Shown piece by piece: positions 18,219 through 27,554 of a stretch of 64,000 bases of DNA. Position numbers and translations under genes: made by a program. Origin of the DNA: Flagellimonas oceani (GTDB lineage: Bacteria > Bacteroidota > Bacteroidia > Flavobacteriales > Flavobacteriaceae); assembly GCF_011068285.1 (NCBI RefSeq), contig NZ_CP049616.1:3244001-3308000 (forward strand), given 5' to 3'. How positions within the stretch are numbered: position 1 is the first letter of the stretch; every line of letters begins with the position of its first letter. Below the pieces are notes generated by a model. It saw nothing but the letters and a program-made list of their open reading frames with translations, ran no database searches and had not been told where the DNA came from.

Positions 18219-20087
18219 ATGAAGAAATTATTGCTTTCATCCGTTGTCGTGCTCATAGGGTTTACCTTTATTGGTAGGTTATCCTATTTACAATTGTTCC
18301 GTTTTTCGCCCGATCAAATACTGGATGATCCTGCCATAAAAAAAGTGTACGACTATCCTGAAAGGGGTTACATTTATGATCGCAATGGCAAGCTCTTGGT
18401 GGGCAATCAACCTGCATACGATGTTATGGTGATTCCCCGTGAGGTTAAACCATTGGACACTTTGGAGTTTTGTGGCCTACTGGGCATTGAAAAGGAGGAA
18501 TTCATTTCCAAAATGGAGAAAGCAAGGATCTACTCCCCAAGATTGCCATCTGTTTTGGTGCCCCAGCTTTCCAAAGAGGATTACGCGAAGCTTCAAGAAA
18601 AAATGCGCCACTTTAATGGCTTTTATATTCAAAAACGTTCCTTGCGTTACTACAACACCAAAAGTGCGGCCAATGTGCTTGGCTACATTAGCGAGGTCAA
18701 CGAATGGGACCTTAAGAACAACCCGTATTACGTTGCCGGTGAATTAAAGGGGCGAACAGGAATCGAACAGCAATACGAAGAAATCCTGAGAGGACAAAAA
18801 GGGGTAAAGCATATTCAAAAAGACCGTTTTAACAGGGACATTGGACCTTACAAAGATGGTAAGTTGGATACATTGCCCAAACAAGGGAAGGAAATTCAGA
18901 TTACCTTGGACAAGACCCTCCAAGAGTACGGCGAAAAATTGATGCATGGAAAACGCGGGGGCATTGTGGCCATCGAGCCCAAAACGGGCGAGATACTCAC
19001 CATGATATCCGGACCAACCTACGACCCCGCGCTGTTGGTAGGGAGGGAACGCTCCAAAAATTACAGCAAGTTACATTACGACACCATATCCAAGCCCACT
19101 TGGGACCGTTCCATTTTGGCACAGCCTTCACCAGGGTCTCCTTTCAAAACCCTAAACGCATTGGTGGGTCTTCAAGAAGGCGTGATCAATACCGATACAA
19201 AATTTAAATGCTACCACGGTTTTTATGTAGGCAACACGCTCAGGGGATGTCACTGCGGTGGAGGTGTAAGGGATTTGAACTCCGGGATTTACCAATCCTG
19301 CAACGCCTATTTTGCTGGGGTTTTCAGGCGGATTTTTGATAAATACGAAACCACCGACGAAGGTATGGAGATGTGGGAAAAACATATGAAAAGTTTTGGC
19401 TTGGGTGGTTTTCTGGGCACCGATCTTCCCACAGGGGCCCCGGGCAGAATACCAGATGTAGCTTATTACGACAAATGGTATGGAGACGGTAGATGGGCCG
19501 CTTCTACCATTATTTCCAATTCTATTGGACAAGGTGAAATTGCCGCCACCCCTTTACAATTGGCCAATATGACCGCCGCCATTGCCAACCGCGGATATTT
19601 TTATACCCCGCATGTAATTAAAAGTATCGGGAACAATGGAAAAATTGACCCTAGATACACCGAACCAAGATATACCACTATCGACAGAAAACATTTTGAC
19701 CCGGTAATTGAGGGAATGGCCAATGTATACAACTATGGAACCGCCAGATGGGTAAAAATTCCAGGTATTGATATCGCAGGAAAAACAGGTACAGTGGAAA
19801 ATTATGTCCGGGTCGATGGAGAGCGTATGCAGTTGACGGACCATTCTGTTTTTGTCGCTTTCGCCCCTGTTGAAAATCCACAAATTGCTTTGGCCGTTTA
19901 TATTGAAAATGGATATTACGGAGCACGCTATGCTGGACATATCGCTTCACTTTTGATCGAAAAATATATAAAAGGGGAGATTACAAGAACAGATCTGGAA
20001 AAACGCATGCTGGAAAAAACATTGGAACACGAGTACGCCAAACCATACAGCGGGGAACCATTCAAGATAAACGAGTATGTCTGGTAA
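18219..20087 (+). CDS. mrdA: Penicillin-binding protein 2 (MrdA), class B transpeptidase
   Basis: 622 aa from the ATG at 18219; a TTG two codons upstream is unlikely. N-terminal anchor, PBP dimerization domain (YIYDRNGKLLVGNQPAYDV), then transpeptidase domain with catalytic Ser at residue 307 in SPGSPFKT, SNSIGQGE as the SxN motif and AGKTGTVEN as the KTG motif. It cross-links side-wall peptidoglycan with RodA. The last 11 bases overlap rodA. Confidence 0.97.
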   Translation: MKKLLLSSVVVLIGFTFIGRLSYLQLFRFSPDQILDDPAIKKVYDYPERGYIYDRNGKLLVGNQPAYDVMVIPREVKPLDTLEFCGLLGIEKEEFISKMEKARIYSPRLPSVLVPQLSKEDYAKLQEKMRHFNGFYIQKRSLRYYNTKSAANVLGYISEVNEWDLKNNPYYVAGELKGRTGIEQQYEEILRGQKGVKHIQKDRFNRDIGPYKDGKLDTLPKQGKEIQITLDKTLQEYGEKLMHGKRGGIVAIEPKTGEILTMISGPTYDPALLVGRERSKNYSKLHYDTISKPTWDRSILAQPSPGSPFKTLNALVGLQEGVINTDTKFKCYHGFYVGNTLRGCHCGGGVRDLNSGIYQSCNAYFAGVFRRIFDKYETTDEGMEMWEKHMKSFGLGGFLGTDLPTGAPGRIPDVAYYDKWYGDGRWAASTIISNSIGQGEIAATPLQLANMTAAIANRGYFYTPHVIKSIGNNGKIDPRYTEPRYTTIDRKHFDPVIEGMANVYNYGTARWVKIPGIDIAGKTGTVENYVRVDGERMQLTDHSVFVAFAPVENPQIALAVYIENGYYGARYAGHIASLLIEKYIKGEITRTDLEKRMLEKTLEHEYAKPYSGEPFKINEYVW

Positions 20088-21360
20088 AGGGCCGTTTGGC
20101 AGGTTGGATTGGATTACCGTAATCCTCTATGCGCTTTTGGTTTTTATTGGCTGGGTCAATATTTATTCCACTTCGGTAGGGGAGACCAACACTTCGATAT
20201 TCGATTTTTCTACCCTGTACGGAAAACAGTTTTTTTTTATCGGTCTTGCCGCATTGGGCATCATATTCGTGCTTTTTGTGGAATCCCAGTTTTTTGAACG
20301 ATTTGCCTCTATTTTCTATTTGGTATCCATTGTGCTCTTATTGGGTTTATTTGTATTTGGAAAAACCATTGCAGGTGCAACCTCGTGGTACGACCTTGGT
20401 TTTTTTAACCTTCAGCCCTCGGAACTGGCAAAAGTGGGCGCTGCATTGGCCTTGGCCAAATTTTTGAGCGACATCCAAACCGATATACGCACCCGCAAGC
20501 ACCAATTGTACGCATTGGTCATCATCCTATTGCCCGCTTTATTGATATTGCCACAGCCCGACCCCGGAAGCTCGCTCATTTATTTTTCACTGTTCTTTGT
20601 GCTCTTTAGGGAAGGATTTCCCATATATTATTTGGGAATCCTCATCTTTGCCGTGGTACTGTTTGCCACTACTTTAATGTTTGGTACGGTCTGGGTCGCA
20701 ATTGGATTGATCATCCTCACCTTACTGGTCTATACCTTTAAAAAAGCTTCCGTCAAGATTCCCTTACTTCCGGTTATGGGGGTCATTGCAATTTCCATAC
20801 TGTTTTCCCTATCTGTAAATTTTGTGTTCGAAAACGTTTTTGAACAACGCCACAGAGACCGTTTTGCCCTTTGGTTGAGCCTGGAAAAGGATGAGGATAA
20901 ATTGGACGAGATCCGTAAAACGATCGGTTACAATACTTACCAGTCCGAAAAGGCCATTGAATCCGGTGGATTTACGGGAAAAGGGTTTTTGGAAGGCACA
21001 CGGACCAAGGGAGATTTTGTTCCAGAGCAGCACACCGATTACATTTTTAGTTCGGTTGGCGAAGAATGGGGATTTTTGGGAACTTCGACGGTTATCCTGT
21101 TGTTCTCGCTGTTCTTTTTACGCTTGATTTATATTGCGGAACGGCAAAAAAGCGACTTTAGCCGCATGTACGGCTATGGTGTAATATCCATTTTGGTGTT
21201 CCACTACTTCATCAATATTGGAATGGTGATCGGTCTCTTGCCCACCATTGGCGTTCCCCTGCCCTTTTTTAGTTATGGTGGTTCCGGTTTGATTTTCTTC
21301 ACGATGTTGTTGTTCATCTTCCTAAAACTGGACTCCAACAGATTGAAGGACGGTATTTAG
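20077..21360 (+). CDS. rodA: SEDS-family peptidoglycan glycosyltransferase RodA
   Basis: 427 aa with about ten membrane segments. SEDS motifs are visible: 'GATSWYDLGFFNLQPSELAK' early, QPDPGSSLIYF in the middle, TKGDFVPEQHTDYIFSSVGEEWGF and GVPLPFFSYGGSGL near the end. It polymerises lipid II in complex with MrdA. It overlaps mrdA by 11 bases, and its TAG stop is interleaved with the stop of the convergent nuclease gene (TTAG at 21357-21360). Confidence 0.97.
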   Translation: MSGKGPFGRLDWITVILYALLVFIGWVNIYSTSVGETNTSIFDFSTLYGKQFFFIGLAALGIIFVLFVESQFFERFASIFYLVSIVLLLGLFVFGKTIAGATSWYDLGFFNLQPSELAKVGAALALAKFLSDIQTDIRTRKHQLYALVIILLPALLILPQPDPGSSLIYFSLFFVLFREGFPIYYLGILIFAVVLFATTLMFGTVWVAIGLIILTLLVYTFKKASVKIPLLPVMGVIAISILFSLSVNFVFENVFEQRHRDRFALWLSLEKDEDKLDEIRKTIGYNTYQSEKAIESGGFTGKGFLEGTRTKGDFVPEQHTDYIFSSVGEEWGFLGTSTVILLFSLFFLRLIYIAERQKSDFSRMYGYGVISILVFHYFINIGMVIGLLPTIGVPLPFFSYGGSGLIFFTMLLFIFLKLDSNRLKDGI

Positions 21361-22154
21361 AACTTCCAACCCCCCGCATTCACCTTGGACTCTATCTTTG
21401 ATTGCCAAGCCTTGGACTGTTTTTCAAAAAAATCGATTCCGGTTCTTTCTTCAACCTCATCAACAGGCACTAAAAAATCCTCTAAAGGCTGTTGGCTCTC
21501 CTTGGCCGGAATCAAAAATGCAATCACCTTTGCATTATCGCCAGAGCCTTTCATCACAATTTTATAGTAAGCCCGCGGCACATCCACATCCTCATCCCCT
21601 ATCTCCGGTAGGCCATCTTCCAGAACGCCACCGGTAACAACAAAGAGCTCCCCATTTCTTTTGCACCAATAGCGCACCTGTTGCTCCAAACGGTTCCAGA
21701 TGCCCGCATTGAAATATTTATCCTGTGGACTAATATTGCTCGTGTAAAAGGTCTCGTTATAGGCCTGTTCGGAAAACCGTCGATCACCGGCAGGCAGCAA
21801 ATGTCCCCTGTCATATCCGGACCCGCGATAATTTCTCCAATCGGCAGATTTTGTGCTCACCTTGGGGTCTTCAATAAAATAAGGCCGTTTCCTATCATCA
21901 TAGGTCAAATGTTCCCGTTTTAGAGTGTATGCCACCCATTCGGCCTGCTCGTGGGGTTCGCTATAAGAGAGAACATAATAACTGTGCCCGACTATTTCCC
22001 CTGTCGTGGAACTCGGCAAAAAATTGGCCTCAACCCTCTTACTGTTCGACCCGTCGGGCCCGGAATAGGTTGCTGGGGTATAAAAGTTATTGAACAACCA
22101 AAAGCCAACGATGCAAACAAACATCAGAACTGCATATAGGGTCTTGTTCCTCAT
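21357..22154 (-). CDS. Membrane-anchored or secreted DNA/RNA non-specific endonuclease (NUC1 family)
   Basis: 265 aa. An N-terminal hydrophobic segment (LYAVLMFVCIVGFWLF) directs it outside the cytoplasm. The beta-beta-alpha-metal catalytic motif DRGHL is at residues 115-119 (general-base His118), and the metal-binding Asn falls in the segment ending FNAGIWNRLE. It degrades DNA and RNA, probably for nutrient scavenging or extracellular DNA turnover. The 3' end overlaps rodA by four bases on the opposite strand; a normal length suggests it is intact. Confidence 0.93.
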   Translation of the reverse strand: MRNKTLYAVLMFVCIVGFWLFNNFYTPATYSGPDGSNSKRVEANFLPSSTTGEIVGHSYYVLSYSEPHEQAEWVAYTLKREHLTYDDRKRPYFIEDPKVSTKSADWRNYRGSGYDRGHLLPAGDRRFSEQAYNETFYTSNISPQDKYFNAGIWNRLEQQVRYWCKRNGELFVVTGGVLEDGLPEIGDEDVDVPRAYYKIVMKGSGDNAKVIAFLIPAKESQQPLEDFLVPVDEVEERTGIDFFEKQSKAWQSKIESKVNAGGWKF

Positions 22155-22277
22155 CCATCATACTATTTGATTTGATGGGTCAATTTTGCAAATAATAACC
22201 TCTTAAAAAAATAAAACCCCCATGGAATACATTTTTTATTGGTAAGATAGAAAAACCTTCATTGAAGTGATTTAGTT

Positions 22278-22310
22278 AAAAAAAAAGCCAACCTATTTTA
22301 GGTTGGCTTT
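22278..22310 (-). terminator. Terminator after the C-terminal processing protease gene
   Basis: AAAGCCAACCT (22284-22294) pairs with AGGTTGGCTTT (22300-22310). Read on the minus strand the stem is followed by a long T-run (A-run 22278-22286 on plus), 22 bp downstream of the protease stop. Confidence 0.85.
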
Positions 22311-22331
22311 TATAACTTGTTATGACATTGG

Positions 22332-24500
22332 CTATCCTTTATTTACACTGGCCAATTTATCATCTTCTTTTTTAATATTGTTTTTGTGAAGGTCCTTAAG
22401 AACGTTTACGGCCTCTTCCACATAAATGTCGCGGGCCAGGTCCTTGTGCCATCTGTCTCTTTTTTCGCGAAGCACAGAATCTTGGGTGAACAAATCCTTC
22501 TCATATTGCAAAGAGCTAAACGTAAGTTTGGAATCGTAATCCTTTAGGCTTTTGAACTTTTCCGCACGCTTTTTGGCTTCTTTTTCCTTGCTTACATAAG
22601 CATCGTAGTTGAGCGAAATGGTATTTTCATCCTGTTGTTCCTTCAACCATTTGGCATTTTCCTCAATGAGTTTAATCTGTTCACTGTTGGCCATGCGCTC
22701 CTTGCTCTTTTTCACGGCATCATCAAAATCAATGTAACCGTCCCAAACTTTATAGTCGGCAGCGGTGATCTTATCCCAGCCCAGCGGGTTTTGCTGATCT
22801 CGTTCGCCCAAATCGATATAACTGTACCTGTCCGGAACAACGATATCGCTTTTTACACCTTCCAATTGGGTGGAGCCTCCATTGATTCTGTAAAACTTTT
22901 GCGTGGTCAATTTAATGGCACCCAAGTCGCCATGCTGATTTCCCCTGACTATTCCATCCAAAGGAATTACATTTTGCACGGTTCCTTTTCCGAAAGTTTG
23001 CTTACTACCGATGATTACGGCTCTTTTATAATCTTGCATGGCAGCTGCCAAGATTTCCGATGCGGATGCGGACAGTTCGTTCACCAGGATTACCAATGGC
23101 CCATCCCACTGAATGCGCTCGTCCTTGTCCTCATGTACTTCTTTACGTTCACCGGCAGACCTTACCTGGACAATGGGTCCGTCCTTAATGAACAATCCGG
23201 CCATTTCCACAACCGTTTTCAGGGAACCTCCTCCGTTGTCGCGCAAATCCAGAATAATTCCTTCTGCACCAGCAGCTTTAAGTCGCTCCAGTTCTTTGGC
23301 AACATCCGTTGCTGCATTTCTTTCACTATAATCTTCAAAGTCCACATAGAACTTTGGAAGGTTTATCAATCCAAATTTTTGATTTTGTGCATCAATCGTG
23401 GCCGATTTTGCATAGGACTCTTCCAGTTCCACTACATCTCTGGTGATGGAAACTGTTTCAATGGTACCATCTACTTTCCTAACGGTAAGGTCCACAACAG
23501 TACCTTCGGGGCCTTTGATCAATTTGATGGCATCTTCCAAGCGCATTCCCACAATATTGATGGGCTCTTCACCTTCTTGTCCAACTTTAAGGATTTGATC
23601 GCCGACCTCGAGGCTCTGATCTCTCCAAACGGGTCCACCGGAAATAATTTCCACGATTTTCGCTCCTTCGGGCTTTTTCTGCAACCTGGCGCCGATACCT
23701 TCAAATTTACCGGACATTCCAATATCAAACTTTTCCTTTTCCTCTGGTGCAAAGTAGAATGTGTGGGGATCAAACTCCTCTACAATGGTGTTCAAGTACT
23801 GTACAAACCAATCTTTGCGCTCCAGGTCGTCTACAAAATCAAAAAACTCGTCCAAAGTGTTCTTGGTCACTTCTCTGGCTTCTTCTTCCGTAAGTTGTTT
23901 ATCTATGGAACTCGGGATTTCGTTGAAGGCGTAGGCGACATCGTCATCCAAACCTGCTTCCGAATCGGCAATCTGGTTATCTACTTTATTGTCAAAAACA
24001 TTGAGTGTATTGTATTTTAATTGCTTTCTCCAACGTTCCTTGAGTTCCTTTTTGCTGGAAGCGAATTGTTGTTTGTCATAATCGATTTCAATGGTCTCGT
24101 CGATGCTGTAATCGAAAGGCTGGGAAAGTACTTCGGTGTAAATTTCCTTTGCCTCTTGCATACGTACCATTAATCGCTGGTATACCGTATTGAAAAATTC
24201 AATATCGGTATTCCTCATTTCATCATCGATCATAAAACGGTACTTCTCGAATTCCTTGATGTCGCTTTCCAAAAAGTAACGCTTGGTCGGGTCAATGACT
24301 TCTATAAAATCATCAAAAACATTTGAACTGAAACTATCGTTGATGTCTTTGGGCTCATAATGCCCCCTTTCCAAAACATAGGAAATCAATTCCAATAAAA
24401 ATTTATCCTTGTCATCGTTATCGAAAGACTTATTGGTAAAGCTGCAGGAAGCAACTGCGACAAGAATAACCAAAAGCGCCAAAATAAAATTCTTTTTCAT
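22332..24500 (-). CDS. prc: Carboxy-terminal processing peptidase (Prc/Tsp, S41A), lipoprotein
   Basis: 722 aa. It begins with a lipoprotein signal (LVILVAVASC). An N-terminal helical region precedes a PDZ domain (GIGARLQKKPEGAKIVEI to GPEGTVVDLTVRK), then the S41 protease core with catalytic Ser in NELSASASEI and Lys in the TFGKGTVQ segment, and a C-terminal DUF3340-type helical domain. It trims C-termini of periplasmic proteins, including wall hydrolases. Monocistronic on the minus strand with its own terminator. Confidence 0.95.
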   Translation of the reverse strand: MKKNFILALLVILVAVASCSFTNKSFDNDDKDKFLLELISYVLERGHYEPKDINDSFSSNVFDDFIEVIDPTKRYFLESDIKEFEKYRFMIDDEMRNTDIEFFNTVYQRLMVRMQEAKEIYTEVLSQPFDYSIDETIEIDYDKQQFASSKKELKERWRKQLKYNTLNVFDNKVDNQIADSEAGLDDDVAYAFNEIPSSIDKQLTEEEAREVTKNTLDEFFDFVDDLERKDWFVQYLNTIVEEFDPHTFYFAPEEKEKFDIGMSGKFEGIGARLQKKPEGAKIVEIISGGPVWRDQSLEVGDQILKVGQEGEEPINIVGMRLEDAIKLIKGPEGTVVDLTVRKVDGTIETVSITRDVVELEESYAKSATIDAQNQKFGLINLPKFYVDFEDYSERNAATDVAKELERLKAAGAEGIILDLRDNGGGSLKTVVEMAGLFIKDGPIVQVRSAGERKEVHEDKDERIQWDGPLVILVNELSASASEILAAAMQDYKRAVIIGSKQTFGKGTVQNVIPLDGIVRGNQHGDLGAIKLTTQKFYRINGGSTQLEGVKSDIVVPDRYSYIDLGERDQQNPLGWDKITAADYKVWDGYIDFDDAVKKSKERMANSEQIKLIEENAKWLKEQQDENTISLNYDAYVSKEKEAKKRAEKFKSLKDYDSKLTFSSLQYEKDLFTQDSVLREKRDRWHKDLARDIYVEEAVNVLKDLHKNNIKKEDDKLASVNKG

Positions 24501-24701
24501 AGTGTGATTTTTCTAGAGCGAAACAATCTGACCTCATACTGTCAAATCTTCATTATGTCACCCATCGTTTCTACTTGTATGAATTCTCTAAGATACAGAA
24601 AAAACCGTGCCAGTCCCGACAGCCGGATTTAATTTTTTGTTAAACGGCCAAGTCTCCATATCCTAATGAAAAACGTATTTTTATGCCTAAAATTATCCAC
24701 C

Positions 24702-25481
24702 ATGGAAAAACCGCTTATTTTGGTCACCAATGACGACGGCATAACGGCACCTGGCCTTAGGGCATTGATACGCACCATGAAGGAGCTCGGGGATGTGGTC
24801 GTGGTGGCGCCCGACAGCCCGCAAAGTGGAATGGGACATGCCATTACCGTGGACAGCACCTTGTTTTCCAAGAAGGTAGTGGTGGACCATAAAGAAGGTG
24901 CGCCGAGCGAATATAGTTGTAGCGGAACACCGGTCGATTGTGTAAAATTGGCACTCCGTGTAATTTTGGACCGCAAACCTGACATTTGCGTGAGCGGTAT
25001 CAACCATGGATCCAATTCCTCCATAAACGTGATATATTCGGGAACCATGAGCGCTGCCATCGAGGCAGGAATCGAAGGTATTCCCGCCATCGGTTTTTCA
25101 TTGTGCGACTATTCTTGGGATGCCAATTTTGAGCCAGCTTTGGGTTCCGTAAAAAAAATCGTGTCCGAGGCTTTGGCCAACGGAATACCCAAGGGAACCG
25201 TGCTAAACGTTAATATCCCAAAAACCAAGGAACAGCCCAAGGGCGTAAAAATTTGCAGGCAGGCCAGAGGTAATTGGAAAGAGGAATTCGATAAGCGGAC
25301 CAGTCCTTCCGGAAAAGATTACTACTGGCTTACCGGAGAATTTGAACTTTTGGACAAAGGCGAGGATACCGATGAGTGGGCATTGGCGCAAGGCTATATT
25401 TCGGTAGTTCCCACCCAATTCGACCTTACCGCGCACCACGCCATACCACGAATAAACAACTGGAACTTAAATGAACAATAG
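24702..25481 (+). CDS. surE: 5'/3'-nucleotidase SurE
   Basis: 259 aa from the ATG at 24702 (MEKPLILVTNDDG), the usual family start; an ATG at 24666 would add 12 unusual residues. Metal-binding Asp pair in TNDDGITAPGL, a conserved SGMGHAIT and SGINHGSNSS. It dephosphorylates nucleoside monophosphates under stress. Eleven bases overlap the next small membrane gene, and lpxB follows, a common surE-lpxB pairing in Bacteroidota. Confidence 0.96.
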   Translation: MEKPLILVTNDDGITAPGLRALIRTMKELGDVVVVAPDSPQSGMGHAITVDSTLFSKKVVVDHKEGAPSEYSCSGTPVDCVKLALRVILDRKPDICVSGINHGSNSSINVIYSGTMSAAIEAGIEGIPAIGFSLCDYSWDANFEPALGSVKKIVSEALANGIPKGTVLNVNIPKTKEQPKGVKICRQARGNWKEEFDKRTSPSGKDYYWLTGEFELLDKGEDTDEWALAQGYISVVPTQFDLTAHHAIPRINNWNLNEQ

Positions 25482-25758
25482 AAAAGAAATCATCATCGGT
25501 TTTATAGTGGGGATCATAGCAAACACCTTTGGGACGCTGCTATACATCCTGCTATTTTCCGATCTGGGCATCGTAGAAACATTTAATGCCGCGATAGAAC
25601 AAGGGCATATTGGCAGTTTGCTGGCCTTGGGTGCCATTCTAAATTTGGTGGCCTTTTTTGGTTTTCTACGGATCAAAAGAGACCAACGCGCAAAAGGAGT
25701 AATGTTGGCAACGCTTGTCACTGCATTGGTAATCCTTTTATATAAAGTGATGTCGTAA
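25471..25758 (+). CDS. Small inner-membrane protein between surE and lpxB
   Basis: 95 aa with three predicted membrane segments (around IIGFIVGIIANTFGTLLYI, GSLLALGAILNLVAFFGFL and MLATLVTALVILLYKV). It starts inside surE by 11 bases, so expression is coupled. No catalytic motif; its conserved position next to lpxB suggests an envelope role but no function can be assigned. Confidence 0.82.
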   Translation: MNNRKEIIIGFIVGIIANTFGTLLYILLFSDLGIVETFNAAIEQGHIGSLLALGAILNLVAFFGFLRIKRDQRAKGVMLATLVTALVILLYKVMS

Positions 25759-25855
25759 CATCTAAAACACAAACAAAAGGCAAGTTTAAAATTAAACGGT
25801 TTTCGATAAAATCACTTTTGAACTTGGGTTTTGAGTTAGAACTTGACACTGTAGA

Positions 25856-26968
25856 ATGAAATATTACATCATAGCTGGTGAAGCATCGGGAGACCTGCAC
25901 GGTTCCAATTTGATAAAGGCCCTAAAAAAAGAGGATGCCTCAGCACAAATCCGTTGCTGGGGCGGCGATTTGATGCAGCAAGCCGGCGGCGAATTGGCCA
26001 AACATTACAAGGATATGGCCTTTATGGGTTTTCTGGAGGTGCTGATGAACATTCCCACCATATTTAAGAATATTTCCTATTGTAAAGAGGATATTCAAAA
26101 GTTCAACCCCGATCAGATTATTTTTATCGATTTCTCCGGCTTCAACCTGCGGATTGCCAAATGGGCCAAGGAGCAGGGCTTTAAGACCAACTATTATATT
26201 TCACCTCAAATTTGGGCATCAAGAGAAAGTAGAATCGAAAAAATAAAACGGGATATCGACAACATGTATGTCATCCTGCCTTTTGAAAAGGATTTTTACG
26301 AGAAAAAACACGGTTTTCCTGTACAGTTTGTTGGTCACCCCTTGATTGATGCCATAGAAAACACACCGCTTCAGGATAATGACACGTTCCGAAAAGAAAA
26401 TGGACTGGACCCTGACAAACCCATTATCGCCTTGCTGCCCGGGAGCAGAAAACAAGAGGTTCAAAAAATGTTGGAGGTGATGCTTTCCGTAAAAAAGGAT
26501 TTTTCCGATTACCAATTCGTAATTGCGGGAGCGCCTAGCCTTCCCGATGCGTTTTACGCACCTTTCCTAAAAGGCGACAAAGTGGAGTATGTTTCGAATA
26601 AAACCTACACGCTTTTAAAGCATTCCCATGCCGCCATGGTCACCAGCGGGACGGCAACTTTGGAAACCGCTCTTTTTGGCATCCCCCAAGTGGTGTGCTA
26701 CAAAGGAAATTGGATTTCCTATCAAATCGCGAAGCGCATCATCACGTTGGATTACATTTCCCTGGTGAACCTCATCATGAAAAGGGAAGTTGTAAAAGAG
26801 CTCATCCAAAACGATTTGACCACAAAAAACCTAAAAACCGAGTTATCAAAAATTGTGGCCGGAAGCGAGCGGGAGCGCATGCTATCCGACTATAAATCGT
26901 TGAAAGAAAAATTGGGCGGAAAAGGTGCCAGTGAAATGACTGCTCGATTAATTGTGAAAAATGCGTAG
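25856..26968 (+). CDS. lpxB: Lipid A disaccharide synthase LpxB
   Basis: 370 aa GT19 enzyme joining UDP-2,3-diacylglucosamine and lipid X into the lipid A disaccharide. Conserved N-terminus YIIAGEASGDLHGS, then 'WGGDLMQQAGG', YYISPQIWASRE, VQFVGHPLIDAI, and the donor-site region LLPGSRKQEV with TSGTATLETAL. Membrane-associated by a hydrophobic patch. It starts 97 bp after the small membrane gene. Confidence 0.97.
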   Translation: MKYYIIAGEASGDLHGSNLIKALKKEDASAQIRCWGGDLMQQAGGELAKHYKDMAFMGFLEVLMNIPTIFKNISYCKEDIQKFNPDQIIFIDFSGFNLRIAKWAKEQGFKTNYYISPQIWASRESRIEKIKRDIDNMYVILPFEKDFYEKKHGFPVQFVGHPLIDAIENTPLQDNDTFRKENGLDPDKPIIALLPGSRKQEVQKMLEVMLSVKKDFSDYQFVIAGAPSLPDAFYAPFLKGDKVEYVSNKTYTLLKHSHAAMVTSGTATLETALFGIPQVVCYKGNWISYQIAKRIITLDYISLVNLIMKREVVKELIQNDLTTKNLKTELSKIVAGSERERMLSDYKSLKEKLGGKGASEMTARLIVKNA

Positions 26969-27001
26969 TTTTATCTTCCAAGAATGTAAATCTATTCTTG
27001 G

Positions 27002-27553
27002 ATGTTACGAAAAACCATAATCTTACTATTGTTTTTTGCCATCACCGCATGCGGCCCGGGCAAAAAGCGACGTACCTACAGCAAGACCCGAACCGTTACG
27101 GTAGAGGGGTCCACAAACGACACTTCCCCTGAACGCTTACCCAAACCCAAAAAAGAGGGGCGTAAAAATGACAAGGCCGATGCCATTGTTTCCACTGCAA
27201 TGACCTATTCCGGAACCCGGTACAAGTACGGGGGAACCACCAAAAAAGGAATGGACTGCTCCGGATTGGTCTATGTTTCATTAAAAGAAAACGACATTTT
27301 GTTTCCGCGTACCTCCTACCAAATGGCATTGGAAGGTCAAAAGATAAGGGTGGGCGACATTGAAAAAGGCGATTTGTTGTTTTTTCAGACCAGCAAAACG
27401 GGCAGGCGCATCAATCATGTTGGATTGGTGGTCGATGTCAACGGTCGGGACATTAAGTTTATTCACTCCACAACCTCTAGAGGAGTGCTGGTATCCTCTT
27501 TACGGGAAGGGTATTGGAACAGCGCCTTTGTAAAGGCCATGCGCATCCTATAA
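27002..27553 (+). CDS. C40 family (NlpC/P60) peptidoglycan endopeptidase lipoprotein
   Basis: 183 aa. Lipoprotein signal ending ITACGPG, a short basic linker, then a complete NlpC/P60 domain: catalytic Cys in GMDCSGLVYVSL, His in NHVGLVVD, third residue in FIHSTTSRGV. It cleaves stem peptides in the wall. It lies 33 bp after lpxB and one base before comEC, so all three are probably co-transcribed. Confidence 0.95.
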   Translation: MLRKTIILLLFFAITACGPGKKRRTYSKTRTVTVEGSTNDTSPERLPKPKKEGRKNDKADAIVSTAMTYSGTRYKYGGTTKKGMDCSGLVYVSLKENDILFPRTSYQMALEGQKIRVGDIEKGDLLFFQTSKTGRRINHVGLVVDVNGRDIKFIHSTTSRGVLVSSLREGYWNSAFVKAMRIL

Positions 27554-27554
27554 A

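Noticed and set aside
22635..24020. 461-codon plus-strand frame inside the protease gene
   Set aside because: Opposite-strand shadow of prc, which has complete PDZ and S41 motifs; the shadow has no motif and odd composition.
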